The notes: generated by a model not told the origin, from the letters alone. 45,653 bases of DNA from Candidatus Gastranaerophilales bacterium (GCA_944325175.1 CALUYZ010000014.1:1-45653); one strand, 5' to 3'. Positions 24,371 to 35,936 are shown, numbered from the stretch's first letter. A program made the numbers and translations.

Positions 24371-25705
24371 TTATTTAAGAAAAGTTTCGTAATTTTTTGC
24401 TAACATGTGCGTTTTAATTCTATTGATGAAATCAAGCGCAACACCAACCATAATGATTAAACTGGTTGCCCCTAAACCTTGCATTGTTGTGATGCCTGAA
24501 ACACCTGATGCAACAGTTGGAACCATTGCAATAATGCCAAGTGAAATAGCACCAATAAACATTAATCTTGTTAAAATTTCATCTAATTTATCTGCGGTGG
24601 GTTTTCCGGGTTTAACACCGGGGATTGCCGAACCGTATTTTTTCAAGTTGTCTGCAATTTCTTTTGGCTGCATAGATGGAATAATTGAAGCGTAAAAGAA
24701 AGTAAGTGCAAAAATTAACAAGAAATAAATTATATAATAACTGATGCTGGATGGGCTCAAGAAAGAATTAATTGCTTCTAAAGCCGATTTTACAGCAGGG
24801 TTATTAATTTGCATTTGAGTTAATAAGCTTAAAATGGTTGACGGGAATAATAAAATTGCTATTGCAAAGATAATTGGCATAACACCGCCGGGGTTTAATT
24901 TAAAAGGAATGTTTGAATTTTGACCGCCGTAAACTTTGTTTCCGACTTGACGCCTTGCTGAAACTATTGGAACCTTTCTAACCGCATCATGAAGAATGAT
25001 GATAAAAATTGTTGCCGCAATAAAAATTGCAAGTAAAATAACAAGCCCTAATTGTAAGGCAGGGTCTTGGGAAACAAGGGTTGCCGTTCTTTGAGTATAA
25101 AGTGGAATACCAGCTATAATACCGACAAAGATTATTAAGGAAGCCCCGTTTCCAATCCCTTTTTCAGTTATTAATTCGCCAATCCACATAACAAAAACTG
25201 CCCCTGCCGTTAAGGCAACTAATGAGCCTGTATAAAACAGCAATGGGTTAAGCCCGTGGATTACGGTTCCAGGCAACTTTGATAACAACAAAACAAATAC
25301 TAAAGATTGAAGAAGCGCAACAACAACCGTAAATAAACGGGTTAATTGTTGAATTTTTCTTCTGCCTGCTTCACCGTCTTCTTTTTGCAAGCGTTCCAAT
25401 GGCGGAATAATTACCGCTAAAAGCTGCATGATAATTGAAGATGTGATATAAGGACCGATGCCTAGTGCAAAAATTGAAACTTTACCTAAAGCACCCCCTG
25501 AAAATAAATCAAGAAAGCCTATGATATTGTTTCCTTGTGCTAAAGCCATAAAAGCTTCATTGTTTATACCAAAAATAGGTAGCTGTGCGCCAAATCTAAA
25601 TAGCGCAATCATAAGGAATGTAAAAATCAATTTTTGCTTCAAACCGCTTGATTGAATATTATTCATCAAGCTTTGTAGCATTTGTTCGTTGTTTACTTGT
25701 TGCAT
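24371..25705 (-). CDS. secY: Protein translocase subunit SecY
   Basis: 444 residues and ten hydrophobic helices. It is the channel of the Sec translocon for secreted and membrane proteins, including the prepilins here. Recognisable stretches are the N-terminal RFGAQLPIFGIN, the plug region after GIGPYITSSIIMQLL, and the cytoplasmic loop QVGNKVYGGQNSNIPFKLN, followed by GVMPIIFA. It begins 2 bp after the rplO stop, so the two are coupled. Confidence 0.97.
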   Translation of the reverse strand: MQQVNNEQMLQSLMNNIQSSGLKQKLIFTFLMIALFRFGAQLPIFGINNEAFMALAQGNNIIGFLDLFSGGALGKVSIFALGIGPYITSSIIMQLLAVIIPPLERLQKEDGEAGRRKIQQLTRLFTVVVALLQSLVFVLLLSKLPGTVIHGLNPLLFYTGSLVALTAGAVFVMWIGELITEKGIGNGASLIIFVGIIAGIPLYTQRTATLVSQDPALQLGLVILLAIFIAATIFIIILHDAVRKVPIVSARRQVGNKVYGGQNSNIPFKLNPGGVMPIIFAIAILLFPSTILSLLTQMQINNPAVKSALEAINSFLSPSSISYYIIYFLLIFALTFFYASIIPSMQPKEIADNLKKYGSAIPGVKPGKPTADKLDEILTRLMFIGAISLGIIAMVPTVASGVSGITTMQGLGATSLIIMVGVALDFINRIKTHMLAKNYETFLK

Positions 25706-25707
25706 TA

Positions 25708-26151
25708 TTAAACTATTTCAACCTTTCCGCCTGCTTTTTCGATTTTTTCTTTAGCGCTTTCAGTTACATAATTAGCTTTAACTGTAACTTTTTTAGTTAA
25801 TTCACCGTTTCCTAAAATTCTTAAAACTTCAGTTGAAGGGTGAACTAATTTGTTTTCAACTAAAACTTCTAATGTAACAACATCTGCGTCTAATTTTTCT
25901 AAAGCAGAAACGTTAACAGCTGATGTATTTAATGCAAAAACGTTATTAAACCCTTTTAATTTGGGTAAACGTCTAAATGCAGGCATTTGACCGCCTTCAA
26001 AACCTCTTTTTGAGCTTCTGCCTGATCTTTGACCTTCACCGTTGTGGCCTCTTGATGAAGTTTTACCACAACCTGATGATCTGCCTCTACCAACTCTGAC
26101 AACTTTTTTAACAGCGCCTTCATTGGGTTTTAAATCTTCTAATGTTATCAT
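25708..26151 (-). CDS. rplO: 50S ribosomal protein L15
   Basis: 147 residues. The N-terminal Gly/Arg-rich arm (VGRGRSSGCGKTSSRGHNGEG) that threads into 23S rRNA, FEGGQMPAFRRLPKLKGF and the C-terminal EKIEKAGGKVEIV are typical of L15. It lies between rpmD and secY, the standard order. Confidence 0.97.
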   Translation of the reverse strand: MITLEDLKPNEGAVKKVVRVGRGRSSGCGKTSSRGHNGEGQRSGRSSKRGFEGGQMPAFRRLPKLKGFNNVFALNTSAVNVSALEKLDADVVTLEVLVENKLVHPSTEVLRILGNGELTKKVTVKANYVTESAKEKIEKAGGKVEIV

Positions 26152-26166
26152 TTTTATACCTTACCT

Positions 26167-26358
26167 TTATTCAACTATTTCAACTAAGTGTGGAATTTTA
26201 TTAACCATGCCCATAATTGTGGCAGATTTTGCGTGTTCAACAACACGGTTTGTTTTTGTTAAACCAAGTGCTCTAACAATTCTTTCATGTTTTTCGGGAG
26301 CGCCGATTGTTGATTTAACTAATTTTATTTTAATTTTTTCTTCTGATTTTTTAGCCAT
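26167..26358 (-). CDS. rpmD: 50S ribosomal protein L30
   Basis: 63 residues, full length. IKLVKSTIGAPEKHERIVRA, then GLTKTNR and MGMVNKIPHLVEI, are characteristic of bacterial L30. It lies 18 bp after rpsE and 15 bp before rplO. L30 is absent from many cyanobacteria, so its presence is worth noting for placement. Confidence 0.95.
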   Translation of the reverse strand: MAKKSEEKIKIKLVKSTIGAPEKHERIVRALGLTKTNRVVEHAKSATIMGMVNKIPHLVEIVE

Positions 26359-26376
26359 TTTATATCACCTGTTTTT

Positions 26377-27024
26377 TTATCCTAATAATTGTTTCATAGA
26401 AATGTTTCTTTGTTGAGCAACTTCTTTAAATGTTCTTAATTCTTTAAGTGCGTTTAATGTAGCATTAGCAGCATTTAAAGGAGATTTTGAACCTAAAGAT
26501 TTGCTTAAAATGTTTTCAATACCGCAAAGTTCAAGCACTGCACGAACTGCACCACCTGCGATAACACCGGTACCTTGTGAAGCAGGTTTTAAAACAACGC
26601 TGCCGGCACCTGATTTACCTGTTATCATGTGAGGTATTGTAGTTTTGAAGATAGGAACGGTGATAAGATTTTTTCTGCCGTCTGCAATAGCTTTTTGAAT
26701 AGCAACGATAACTTCAGCTGCTTTTGCAACGCCCATGCCTACCTGACCTTTTTTGTTTCCGACAATAACAATCGCTCTAAAGCTTAATTTTTTACCGCCT
26801 TTAACAACTTTTGTTACTCTGCGGATTTGAACAACTTGTTCTTTCCATTCTGATTCAACAGGTTCTGTTGTTTCAATTTTTCTTCTTCTGGATTGTTTTC
26901 TTTGTGGTTTTAAAGTTGTTACTTCAACAGCTTCTGCTGCTTCAACTGTTTCAGCTGCTTCTTCTTTTACTTCTTGGTTATCAGCTTCAACAGCTTCGAT
27001 AGTGTCTTTAATTTCTTCGCTCAC
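26377..27024 (-). CDS. rpsE: 30S ribosomal protein S5 with acidic N-terminal extension
   Basis: 215 residues. The S5 core begins near residue 60 ([23 protein letters not shown]), and [15 protein letters not shown] plus the C-terminal S5 domain follow. The core would be about 155 residues; the first 50-60 are an added Glu/Ala-rich arm followed by a basic patch (RKQSRRRK). The ribosome-binding site and the only upstream in-frame ATG support this long start, and the extension is in frame and compositionally clean. It heads the truncated spc operon; rplR is not next to it. Confidence 0.95.
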   Translation of the reverse strand: MSEEIKDTIEAVEADNQEVKEEAAETVEAAEAVEVTTLKPQRKQSRRRKIETTEPVESEWKEQVVQIRRVTKVVKGGKKLSFRAIVIVGNKKGQVGMGVAKAAEVIVAIQKAIADGRKNLITVPIFKTTIPHMITGKSGAGSVVLKPASQGTGVIAGGAVRAVLELCGIENILSKSLGSKSPLNAANATLNALKELRTFKEVAQQRNISMKQLLG

Positions 27025-27120
27025 GTTTTAGTACCTTTCGATTTAATTAATTACATAATTTCTTTGTTTTTTTATTGCTCTTATAAACAACAAAAAGAAT
27101 ACAACAAAAACCCCTATTTT

Positions 27121-28602
27121 TTATATTGGGCGTTTATTGAATTCGGTTGTTAAATTTCTGACATAATCTATAATACATGCTGAAATATTTTTTGCAACCG
27201 ATTTATCAAGTGGGTTTGGAATTATGTAATCACAATCTAATTCTTGTTTTGTAACCATTGAAGCTATTGTTTTTGCGGTTAAAATTTTAATATCATCAGA
27301 TATAATTCTAACCCCCGCATTTAAAACACCGTCAAAAAGCCCGGGGAAAACAAGAGAATTATTTAATTGGTTAGGAAAATCAGGTCTTCCTGTTGCAACA
27401 ACTTTTGCACCTGCTTTTTTTGCTAAATCGGGCATAATTTCAGGGGTTGGGTTTGCAAGCGCAAAAACAATCGGATTAGCAGCCATTGTTTCAACCCATT
27501 CCGGCCTTAAAATGTTTCCGACTGAAACCCCTATAAAAACATCAGCGCCTTTAATTGCATCTTCTAAGCTGCCTTTTAGGTTTAATTTGTTTGTAAGCTT
27601 GCTTATAGCTTCTAAAGACGGGTTATTGCCATTTCTTCCCTGATAAACAACCCCTAAAATATCAGTCATGATAATATCTTTAACGCCTGCTTTTAATAAA
27701 AGCCTTGCAATAGCCTGACCTGCAGCACCTGCGCCTGAGATTACAACTTTTATTTTATTTAAGCTTTTATTAACCAACTTCAGTGCATTATAAAGCCCTG
27801 CTAAAGTTACAATGGCAGCACCATGCTGGTCATCATGGAAAATCGGAATTCTTGAATTTTGAATTAAAAATTTTTCAATTTCAAAACATTCAGGCGCTTT
27901 AATGTCTTCTAAATTAACTCCTGAAAAAGAATTTTCCAATAATAAAACTATTTTTTTAATTTTATTCACATCTTGTGTGTTTAAACAAAGGGGCATTGCA
28001 TCAACATCGCCAAGCTCTTTAAATAAAACGGCTTTTCCTTCCATAACAGGAAGCCCTGCTGTCGGACCTATGTTTCCTAAGCCCAAAATTGCCGTCCCGT
28101 CTGAAATTATTGCGACAGGCTTTCTTGAATCAATAACCTCTTTAATTTCAGTTTCAATAACTCCGCCAAAAGCGCTTCTTAATTCAACCGGTTCCATATC
28201 TTCCAAATTTAAAGATTCAGGCAAAATGCAGCCTTTAGAACAAGTTGGAATAAATTCATCGTTATCATAAGCTAAACCTTTCATTAAGGTGGTATCAACC
28301 CCCATAAAGTTTGGCATAATGGCATCAATTACCATTTGAAGGTCTTCATCGCTACATTCTCTAATAACAAAAGGATAGGCATCTGTTGTTCTTGTTTCCT
28401 TTAAAAATATCGCTCTTTTTTTAGAAAGTTCATAATCTCTTGATAAGACAGCCACGGAATTAGACCTGTTTGTAAGTTCAAAAACCTTTTCTAAATTTTC
28501 CTTAATTTTAAGGCAGCTTTTTGAAACACCGGGGGTGTAGACAAGAGATAGAATTTTATTATTTTTAACTTTTACTTTTGGAACAATTTCTATTGCTTTC
28601 AT
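27121..28602 (-). CDS. Malic enzyme (malate dehydrogenase, oxaloacetate-decarboxylating)
   Basis: 493 residues. It converts malate to pyruvate and CO2 with NAD(P) reduction. The malic domain has LVYTPGVSKSCLKI, DGTAILGLGNIGPTAGLPVMEGKA, and FHDDQHGAAIVTLAGL near 255. The NAD-binding domain has VVISGAGAAGQAIARLLL. An N-terminal stretch of about 90 residues (to FVIRECSDED) precedes the part most alike between families. Cofactor choice cannot be read. Its ATG overlaps the plsY stop as TAATG, so translation is coupled. Confidence 0.93.
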   Translation of the reverse strand: MKAIEIVPKVKVKNNKILSLVYTPGVSKSCLKIKENLEKVFELTNRSNSVAVLSRDYELSKKRAIFLKETRTTDAYPFVIRECSDEDLQMVIDAIMPNFMGVDTTLMKGLAYDNDEFIPTCSKGCILPESLNLEDMEPVELRSAFGGVIETEIKEVIDSRKPVAIISDGTAILGLGNIGPTAGLPVMEGKAVLFKELGDVDAMPLCLNTQDVNKIKKIVLLLENSFSGVNLEDIKAPECFEIEKFLIQNSRIPIFHDDQHGAAIVTLAGLYNALKLVNKSLNKIKVVISGAGAAGQAIARLLLKAGVKDIIMTDILGVVYQGRNGNNPSLEAISKLTNKLNLKGSLEDAIKGADVFIGVSVGNILRPEWVETMAANPIVFALANPTPEIMPDLAKKAGAKVVATGRPDFPNQLNNSLVFPGLFDGVLNAGVRIISDDIKILTAKTIASMVTKQELDCDYIIPNPLDKSVAKNISACIIDYVRNLTTEFNKRPI

Positions 28603-29216
28603 TAGTTTCTAACCTTATTTTCAGTACCTTTTAATAACCTTTTTATATTTTCTCTATGAAGATAAACAATATAAATTGCAGCTATTGCCGCATAAACTGT
28701 ATAGCCTATCGGGTTTTTTAAAAAATACATTAAAAACGGGGCGCAAATTAAAGCTATAATTGAACCAACGGAAACATATTTTGTAAAATACGTAATAATT
28801 GACCAAACAACGGTTAATATAAGCCCTACATAAAAATTAAGAGCATAAATTGTTCCAATGCCTGAAGCCACGCTTTTTCCGCCTTTAAAACCTAAAAACA
28901 GGGGTTTTGAGTGCCCAATAATAACCATAACGGCAGATATTACGGCAACAAGCCCTAATTTGTCACCAAAAGTTAAATATTTTGCAAGTAAAACAGGAAC
29001 CATGCCCTTAATTGCATCTAAAATCATAACGGTAAAGAACCATTTTTTGCCTAATACTCTTTTAACGTTTGTAGCGCCTGTTGAACCTGAACCGATTGTT
29101 CTTATATCTTGCCCCGTTTTTGCTTTAACTATTAAATAGCCTGTTGGAATTGAACCTATTAAATAAGCAACAACTGCAAAAATTAAAATATACGCCCAAA
29201 AAGGAATTGCAACCAT
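28602..29216 (-). CDS. plsY: Glycerol-3-phosphate acyltransferase (acyl-phosphate dependent)
   Basis: 204 residues and five to six membrane helices. It makes lysophosphatidate, the first step of phospholipid synthesis, from acyl-phosphate. Conserved motifs are GSIPTGYLIVK, GSGSTGATNVKRVLG and GHSKPLFLGFKGGKSVA. It overlaps both der upstream and the malic enzyme downstream by one base (TAATG). Confidence 0.96.
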   Translation of the reverse strand: MVAIPFWAYILIFAVVAYLIGSIPTGYLIVKAKTGQDIRTIGSGSTGATNVKRVLGKKWFFTVMILDAIKGMVPVLLAKYLTFGDKLGLVAVISAVMVIIGHSKPLFLGFKGGKSVASGIGTIYALNFYVGLILTVVWSIITYFTKYVSVGSIIALICAPFLMYFLKNPIGYTVYAAIAAIYIVYLHRENIKRLLKGTENKVRN

Positions 29217-30529
29217 TATTTTTCTCCTTTTTCTTTAAAAATAAGCCTGATTGGCGTGCCAAAAAAGCCAAAAGCTTCTCTTAATTTTTTCATTAAATAT
29301 CTTTTGTATGAATCTTTTAAAAGCTTCTTTGAATTAACAAAGAAGGTAAATGAAGGCGGCTTTATTTTAGATTGGGTTGTATAGTAAATTTTTAAGAATT
29401 TCCCTTTTTCTGATGTTGGGGGGTTAATATCAACCGCTTCATTTATGATTCTGTTTAGAGTGCTTGTTTGAACTTGCTTTGTTCTTTCAGCTTGAATTTC
29501 TTTTGCAAATTCAAAAATTTTATGCAGCCTTTGACCTGTTTTTGCGCTTATAAAAATTTTCTTTGCATAGTTTAAAAATGGCGCATCTTTATTTATTTCT
29601 TCTTCCACTTTATGGGTTGGAGTATTTTTAATTAAATCCCATTTATTGTATGCAACAATTAAACCGGTTCCTGCGTCTTCCGCTGTTTGAGCAATTTTTT
29701 TATCTTGGTCTGAAAGCCCTTCTTTAGCATCAATTACAAGTAAAGTTATGTCTGCTTCTTTAATTGCTCTTAAAGCTCTATCAACGGCAAAAGCTTCAAC
29801 ACCGTAATCCACTTTGGATTTTTTTCTGATACCTGCCGTATCTATCAAAATAAATTCTTCATTATTGTATATAACGGTTGAATTTATTGAATCTCTTGTT
29901 GTGCCTGAAATGTCTGAAACTATTGCCCTTTGTTCATTTAAAAGGTTATTTAAAATTGAACTTTTACCTGCGTTTGGTTTGCCTGCAATGGCAATTTTAA
30001 TGGCGCCTTCAATTTCTTCTTCTTTTTCTTGTTCAATATCTTTTGTAACTCTATCTAAAAGGTCGCCAACGCCACCTGAGCCATGGAGAGCCGATATTGG
30101 CATAACTTCATCAAAGCCTAAAGCGTAAAATTCGCTATACATTGTAATTTCTTCAGAAGAATCCACTTTATTTGCAACAACGACAACATCTTTTTTTGAT
30201 TGTCTTAAAATGTCTGCAATGTCGTTGTCATAAGGGTTTAAGCCTTCTTTGGCATCAACCACAAATAAAATTAAATCTGCTTCATCAACAGCAAGCTTTG
30301 CTTGATGAAAAATGTTTTTTACAAATTCATCGTCATCATTTGTAATAATGCCGCCTGTATCTATAATAATAAAAGGCTTGTGCTGCCAAATTGCATCAAA
30401 ATATATTCTATCTCTTGTAACCCCGGGAAGGTCATCTACGATAGAACGTCTTTCGCCTATAATCCTATTAACTAAGGTCGATTTGCCCACATTAGGGCGC
30501 CCTACTATTGCAACAGTTTTCGTTTTCAT
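29216..30529 (-). CDS. der: Ribosome assembly GTPase Der (EngA)
   Basis: 437 residues with two tandem GTPase domains and a C-terminal KH-like domain. G1 motifs are GRPNVGKST (residue about 10) and GKPNAGKSS (about 180). The G3 motifs are DTGG and DTAG and the G4 motifs are NKVD and NKWD. The KH domain begins near PPTSEKGKFLKIYY. It acts in 50S subunit maturation. First gene of der-plsY-malic enzyme. Confidence 0.97.
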   Translation of the reverse strand: MKTKTVAIVGRPNVGKSTLVNRIIGERRSIVDDLPGVTRDRIYFDAIWQHKPFIIIDTGGIITNDDDEFVKNIFHQAKLAVDEADLILFVVDAKEGLNPYDNDIADILRQSKKDVVVVANKVDSSEEITMYSEFYALGFDEVMPISALHGSGGVGDLLDRVTKDIEQEKEEEIEGAIKIAIAGKPNAGKSSILNNLLNEQRAIVSDISGTTRDSINSTVIYNNEEFILIDTAGIRKKSKVDYGVEAFAVDRALRAIKEADITLLVIDAKEGLSDQDKKIAQTAEDAGTGLIVAYNKWDLIKNTPTHKVEEEINKDAPFLNYAKKIFISAKTGQRLHKIFEFAKEIQAERTKQVQTSTLNRIINEAVDINPPTSEKGKFLKIYYTTQSKIKPPSFTFFVNSKKLLKDSYKRYLMKKLREAFGFFGTPIRLIFKEKGEK

Positions 30530-30581
30530 AAAACTTATTTTACAATAAAAAAGGCTAATTTGAAAAATTTAATTATATTTT

Positions 30582-31607
30582 TTAATCAATTAAACCCATA
30601 TTCCTTAATTTTTCAATTTTTTCGGATTGACTGTTTGTTTGAAGGAATATGCTCATAGGGAAGCTTCTTAGAAGGTAGACCATAAATTCATATCCTTCAT
30701 CTGTAAATTTTTTGCCACTTTTTTGCATTGCTTTTGTATATTTATCTATAACGGTAATTGTGTTTTCAATGGCTCTGTTTTTGTCTTCATCGCTTATTTT
30801 TGGCTCGTTTTCGTTGTATGAATTTGCTATGTATGTGCTTAAATATTCAATGTCCGTTAACGCCCAAAGTGCGTTGCCAAGGTCGTTTGAATAGGGTTTG
30901 GACATTTTATCAAGGTCTATTATTTCAATAGTTCCTCTGTCTTCATCTAAAAGAAAATTGTTCGGATTGTAATAATCAAATTTATACCCTGCACAATCAA
31001 GCTCGGAAAATTTATCCATTAAAGAATAGTAAGCTTCAATGGGCGCATCTGCAAGAAATTGAAGGCATTTTGCATAGTGTTCTTTTCTTTCTGTTGTTTC
31101 ATAAGGCAGTTCGTCTTCTCTTAAATCGCCATTTTCATAGTGAATGGCACTTGGCGGCGGGTTGCCGTTTGAAATACCGTTTTGTTTTCTTAAAACCGCA
31201 ACGGTAGGCATTTCAAAGTTATCAGCCCTAAATAATGCAATTTCTTGTCCGTAGTTATTTGTTAAATTCTTATCTTCGGTATCAATTAATTTGTATTTGC
31301 TAAAATCAACATCTTTAAGGTCAAGACAACCTCTTGAAACCCTTAAAACATAGTCATCATTGTTTGGAATTTGATAAACGCTGTGACTGAAACCTTTTCC
31401 CAGAAGATTTTCTTCGGATAAAGCTGCTTTAATGCCTTTTTCTTTGAAATTGTTTGCTTTTGCCCACTTTATAAATTCATTATCTTCAGGTTTTTTTGTT
31501 TCTTCACTTTTAATAAAACTATCGTTAGATAAGCTTTTTGCCCTGAATGAAATTTTATTGCCGTTTGATGTGTTGAAAATTCCGTTGAATGTAATGTTGT
31601 TTATCAT
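30582..31607 (-). CDS. Protein-kinase-fold protein, unknown substrate
   Basis: 341 residues. A short N-terminal patch (ITFNGIFNTSNGNKISFRA) is set apart by a charged linker from a kinase-like domain. Gly70-Lys-Gly-Phe-Ser-His-Ser-Val-Tyr looks like a glycine-rich loop. The following YVLRV puts Arg89 where kinases usually have the ATP-binding Lys. FDYYNPNNF (Asp211, Asn216/217) resembles a catalytic loop, and IIDLDKM (Asp231/Asp233) the metal-binding DFG position. It could be an atypical kinase, a small-molecule phosphotransferase or a pseudokinase. No signal peptide. It stands alone, divergent from gyrB. Confidence 0.65.
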   Translation of the reverse strand: MINNITFNGIFNTSNGNKISFRAKSLSNDSFIKSEETKKPEDNEFIKWAKANNFKEKGIKAALSEENLLGKGFSHSVYQIPNNDDYVLRVSRGCLDLKDVDFSKYKLIDTEDKNLTNNYGQEIALFRADNFEMPTVAVLRKQNGISNGNPPPSAIHYENGDLREDELPYETTERKEHYAKCLQFLADAPIEAYYSLMDKFSELDCAGYKFDYYNPNNFLLDEDRGTIEIIDLDKMSKPYSNDLGNALWALTDIEYLSTYIANSYNENEPKISDEDKNRAIENTITVIDKYTKAMQKSGKKFTDEGYEFMVYLLRSFPMSIFLQTNSQSEKIEKLRNMGLID

Positions 31608-31734
31608 AACCTAACCTTTTTTCTTTTCATAAAACAGATGAAAAGTTAAAATTGACTTTTTGTTAAATTATGTTTGTTTTTTGGCGCATAAAGCGTTTTT
31701 GTGCTACGATGTTTAAAAAGACCATTAAGTTTAA

Positions 31735-34191
<2,457 letters not shown>

Positions 34192-34216
34192 AAATGGTTT
34201 TTAATGTGAATTTAAG

Positions 34217-34245
34217 TGCCGGCACCTAATTTTTAGATGCCGGCA
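34217..34245 (+). terminator. Hairpin after gyrB
   Basis: Stem TGCCGGC/GCCGGCA with a 15-base loop that can pair further, 26 bp after the gyrB stop. It is followed by TGGTGTTTTT, a weak T tract. Confidence 0.6.
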
Positions 34246-34559
34246 TGGTGTTTTTGCGATTTATTTTGTGCTTGAATTAGAGGGGTTTTATTGCACTTTT
34301 GCATCTTATAAGAAGTTTGGTTTTTGTATAAATTGGCGAAAAAGGGGGCGCAAAACCGTGGCTTTATATTTTAGTTGCGATTGGTTTTTTAATTTTTGTT
34401 TTTGAATATGTTGGTTTTGTTTACTTTGTCTTTTGCTCGTATTAAAAGAGTTTGCAAACTTTTATTTAATTAAATCCATACAGATATATTATCACCCCCC
34501 TCATATCTTACAAAAGATTATTCTTTAACAGTGTTTATATTCGCTCGCTTTTAGCCCCT

Positions 34560-34583
34560 GTAGGTTGGGGTTTCTACCCCAAC
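34560..34583. repeat. REP-like palindrome, G-type
   Basis: This copy opens repeat unit R2, first copy. Confidence 0.7.
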
Positions 34584-34586
34584 AAA

Positions 34587-34672
34587 TTTATCTGTAGTTT
34601 AATATCTCTGCCGTAATTTCGTTTATCCTTTCGCCTAAATCTTCAATTAAAGATTGTAGCTTTTTGCAAAAT
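34587..34672 (-). pseudogene. Fragment of the GH57 gene, copy 1
   Basis: The reverse strand encodes LQSLIEDLGERINEITAEIL, close to KLQSLIEDLGDNPSEVTAERI of the intact gene at 36001-38505. A run of five T, against six in copy 2, shifts the frame. It has no start and is closed by the REP-like element. Confidence 0.7.
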
Positions 34673-34715
34673 GACTGCTGCACAAGATTGTGGATTAGGG
34701 CTTAATTAAGTTGCT

Positions 34716-34738
34716 GTTGGGCTGAAAGCCCAACCTAC
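34716..34738. repeat. REP-like palindrome, C-type
   Basis: This copy closes repeat unit R2, first copy. Confidence 0.7.
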
Positions 34739-34798
34739 TTTAAACTTTTTTAAGATAATCTTTTGCTGTGCCGTTCGCATACATTGGCACACCACTAA

Positions 34799-34902
34799 AA
34801 AGCCCGACCATTTTGACATTTGCAGTTTTCAACATAATGCAACCACATGTTTAAAATCCGCTTTCAACTTCTGTAGGTTGGGGTTTCTACCCCAACAAAA
34901 CA
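34799..34902. repeat. Repeat unit R1, copy 1
   Basis: About 105 bp starting AAGCCCGACCATTTT, then TGCAGTTTTCAACATAATGC, and ending in a G-type palindrome at 34873-34896. Nearly identical copies start about 480 and 912 bp further on. Confidence 0.85.
34873..34896. repeat. REP-like palindrome, G-type
   Basis: End of R1 copy 1. Confidence 0.7.
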
Positions 34903-34939
34903 CCTGCATTATAAGAATTTTTTCATATAAAAAACCATA

Positions 34940-35100
34940 AAAAAAACGGTCTTAACAATTAAGACCGTTGGAATTCTGTTACGTAATTCCTCGTGTGTGA
35001 AGTGAAGGTTAGTGTGTATTGGTTAGATAGTTCTCTTTTTAATGTGAACTTAATTATTTTTGAAGTTCATCATTTACATATATATAAAGTATATAAGAAT
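34940..35100 (-). ncRNA. Candidate small RNA
   Basis: This is the only unique stretch of the repeat block. On the reverse strand there is a TATACT/TATATATAT promoter-like region near 35085-35115, a small stem GAACTT/AAGTTC, and then a strong intrinsic terminator. No open frame longer than a few codons. The size would be about 130-150 nt. No known RNA family is recognised. Confidence 0.35.
34941..34969 (-). terminator. Intrinsic terminator of the candidate small RNA
   Basis: The reverse strand reads AACGGTCTTAATTGTTAAGACCGTT, with ACGGTCTTAA pairing to its complement, and a run of T follows. Confidence 0.8.
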
Positions 35101-35276
35101 TAAATAATTGCATAAATTCTTTATTTTGTTACAAAAGTTAACAATATACAGAAAGTATTTTGCCGGGGCTAATAAATGACAATTATTGAATAGCGCAGAA
35201 GTAAACTCTTAACTTTTAATTTTAACTAATAAAGCAAAAGTTGCAGATAAACTTTATTATAAATATACTTCACCAA

Positions 35277-35382
35277 AAAAGCCCGACCATTTTTGGCATT
35301 TGCAGTTTTCAACATAATGCAACCACATGTTTAAAATCCGCTTTCAACTTCTGTAGGTTGGGGTTTCTACCCCAACAAAACT
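35277..35382. repeat. Repeat unit R1, copy 2
   Basis: Same unit as at 34799 with one base added in the T run. It includes the G-type palindrome 35353-35376. Confidence 0.85.
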
Positions 35383-35456
35383 ACTTCGGCGGCGCTCACA
35401 TTGGCGCACTACGGGCTTCGCCCTTCGTGCTACGTAAAATCCGCTCTTGGTTTTAC

Positions 35457-35660
35457 TAGCCCCTGTAGGTTGGGGTTTCTACCCCAACAAATTTATCTGT
35501 AGTTTTAATATCTCTGCCGTAATTTCGTTTATCCTTTCGCCTAAATCTTCAATTAAAGATTGTAGCTTTTTTGCAAAATGGGTTACCGCATAAGATTATT
35601 GACTGGGGCTTAATTAAGTTGCTGTTGGGCTGAAAGCCCAACCTACTTTAAACTTTTATT
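35457..35660. repeat. Repeat unit R2, copy 2
   Basis: Opens with the G-type palindrome 35465-35488, carries the second GH57 fragment and closes with the C-type palindrome 35624-35646. The first copy is at 34551-34752; the two match almost base for base apart from a short stretch near 35585. Confidence 0.85.
35491..35580 (-). pseudogene. Fragment of the GH57 gene, copy 2
   Basis: The reverse strand reads AKKLQSLIEDLGERINEITA, then EILKLQINLLG and a stop supplied by the REP-like element. It matches the intact gene around its residues 725-760 (AKKLQSLIEDLGDNPSEVTA). Headless, so not expressed as an enzyme. Confidence 0.75.
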
Positions 35661-35710
35661 CAAGGAATTTTCCGCTATACTATTTGCTCACATACAATGG
35701 CGCACTACTG

Positions 35711-35815
35711 AAAAGCCCGCTATTTTTGACATTTGCAGTTTTCAACATAATGCAACCACATGTTTAAAATCCGCTTTTAGCCCCTGTAGGTTGGGGCTTC
35801 TACCCCAACAAAACT
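35711..35815. repeat. Repeat unit R1, copy 3
   Basis: Third copy of the unit, slightly diverged at its start (GCCCGCTATTTTT) and near its end. Includes the G-type palindrome variant at 35786-35809 (loop CTTCTA). Confidence 0.8.
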
Positions 35816-35936
35816 ACTTCGGCGGTGCTCACATTGGCGGGTTTCGCTCGCTTTGCTCGCTACACCCTACTTAAAATCCGCTCTTGGTTTTACTAGCGGT
35901 TCGCTTCTCTTGGACTCCGCTTCAAATTCCTTATTC

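Noticed and set aside
35241..35459. 72-codon forward frame in the repeat block
   Set aside because: It is a translation of repeat units R1 and R3 with a REP palindrome inside; other copies of the same repeats break the frame.
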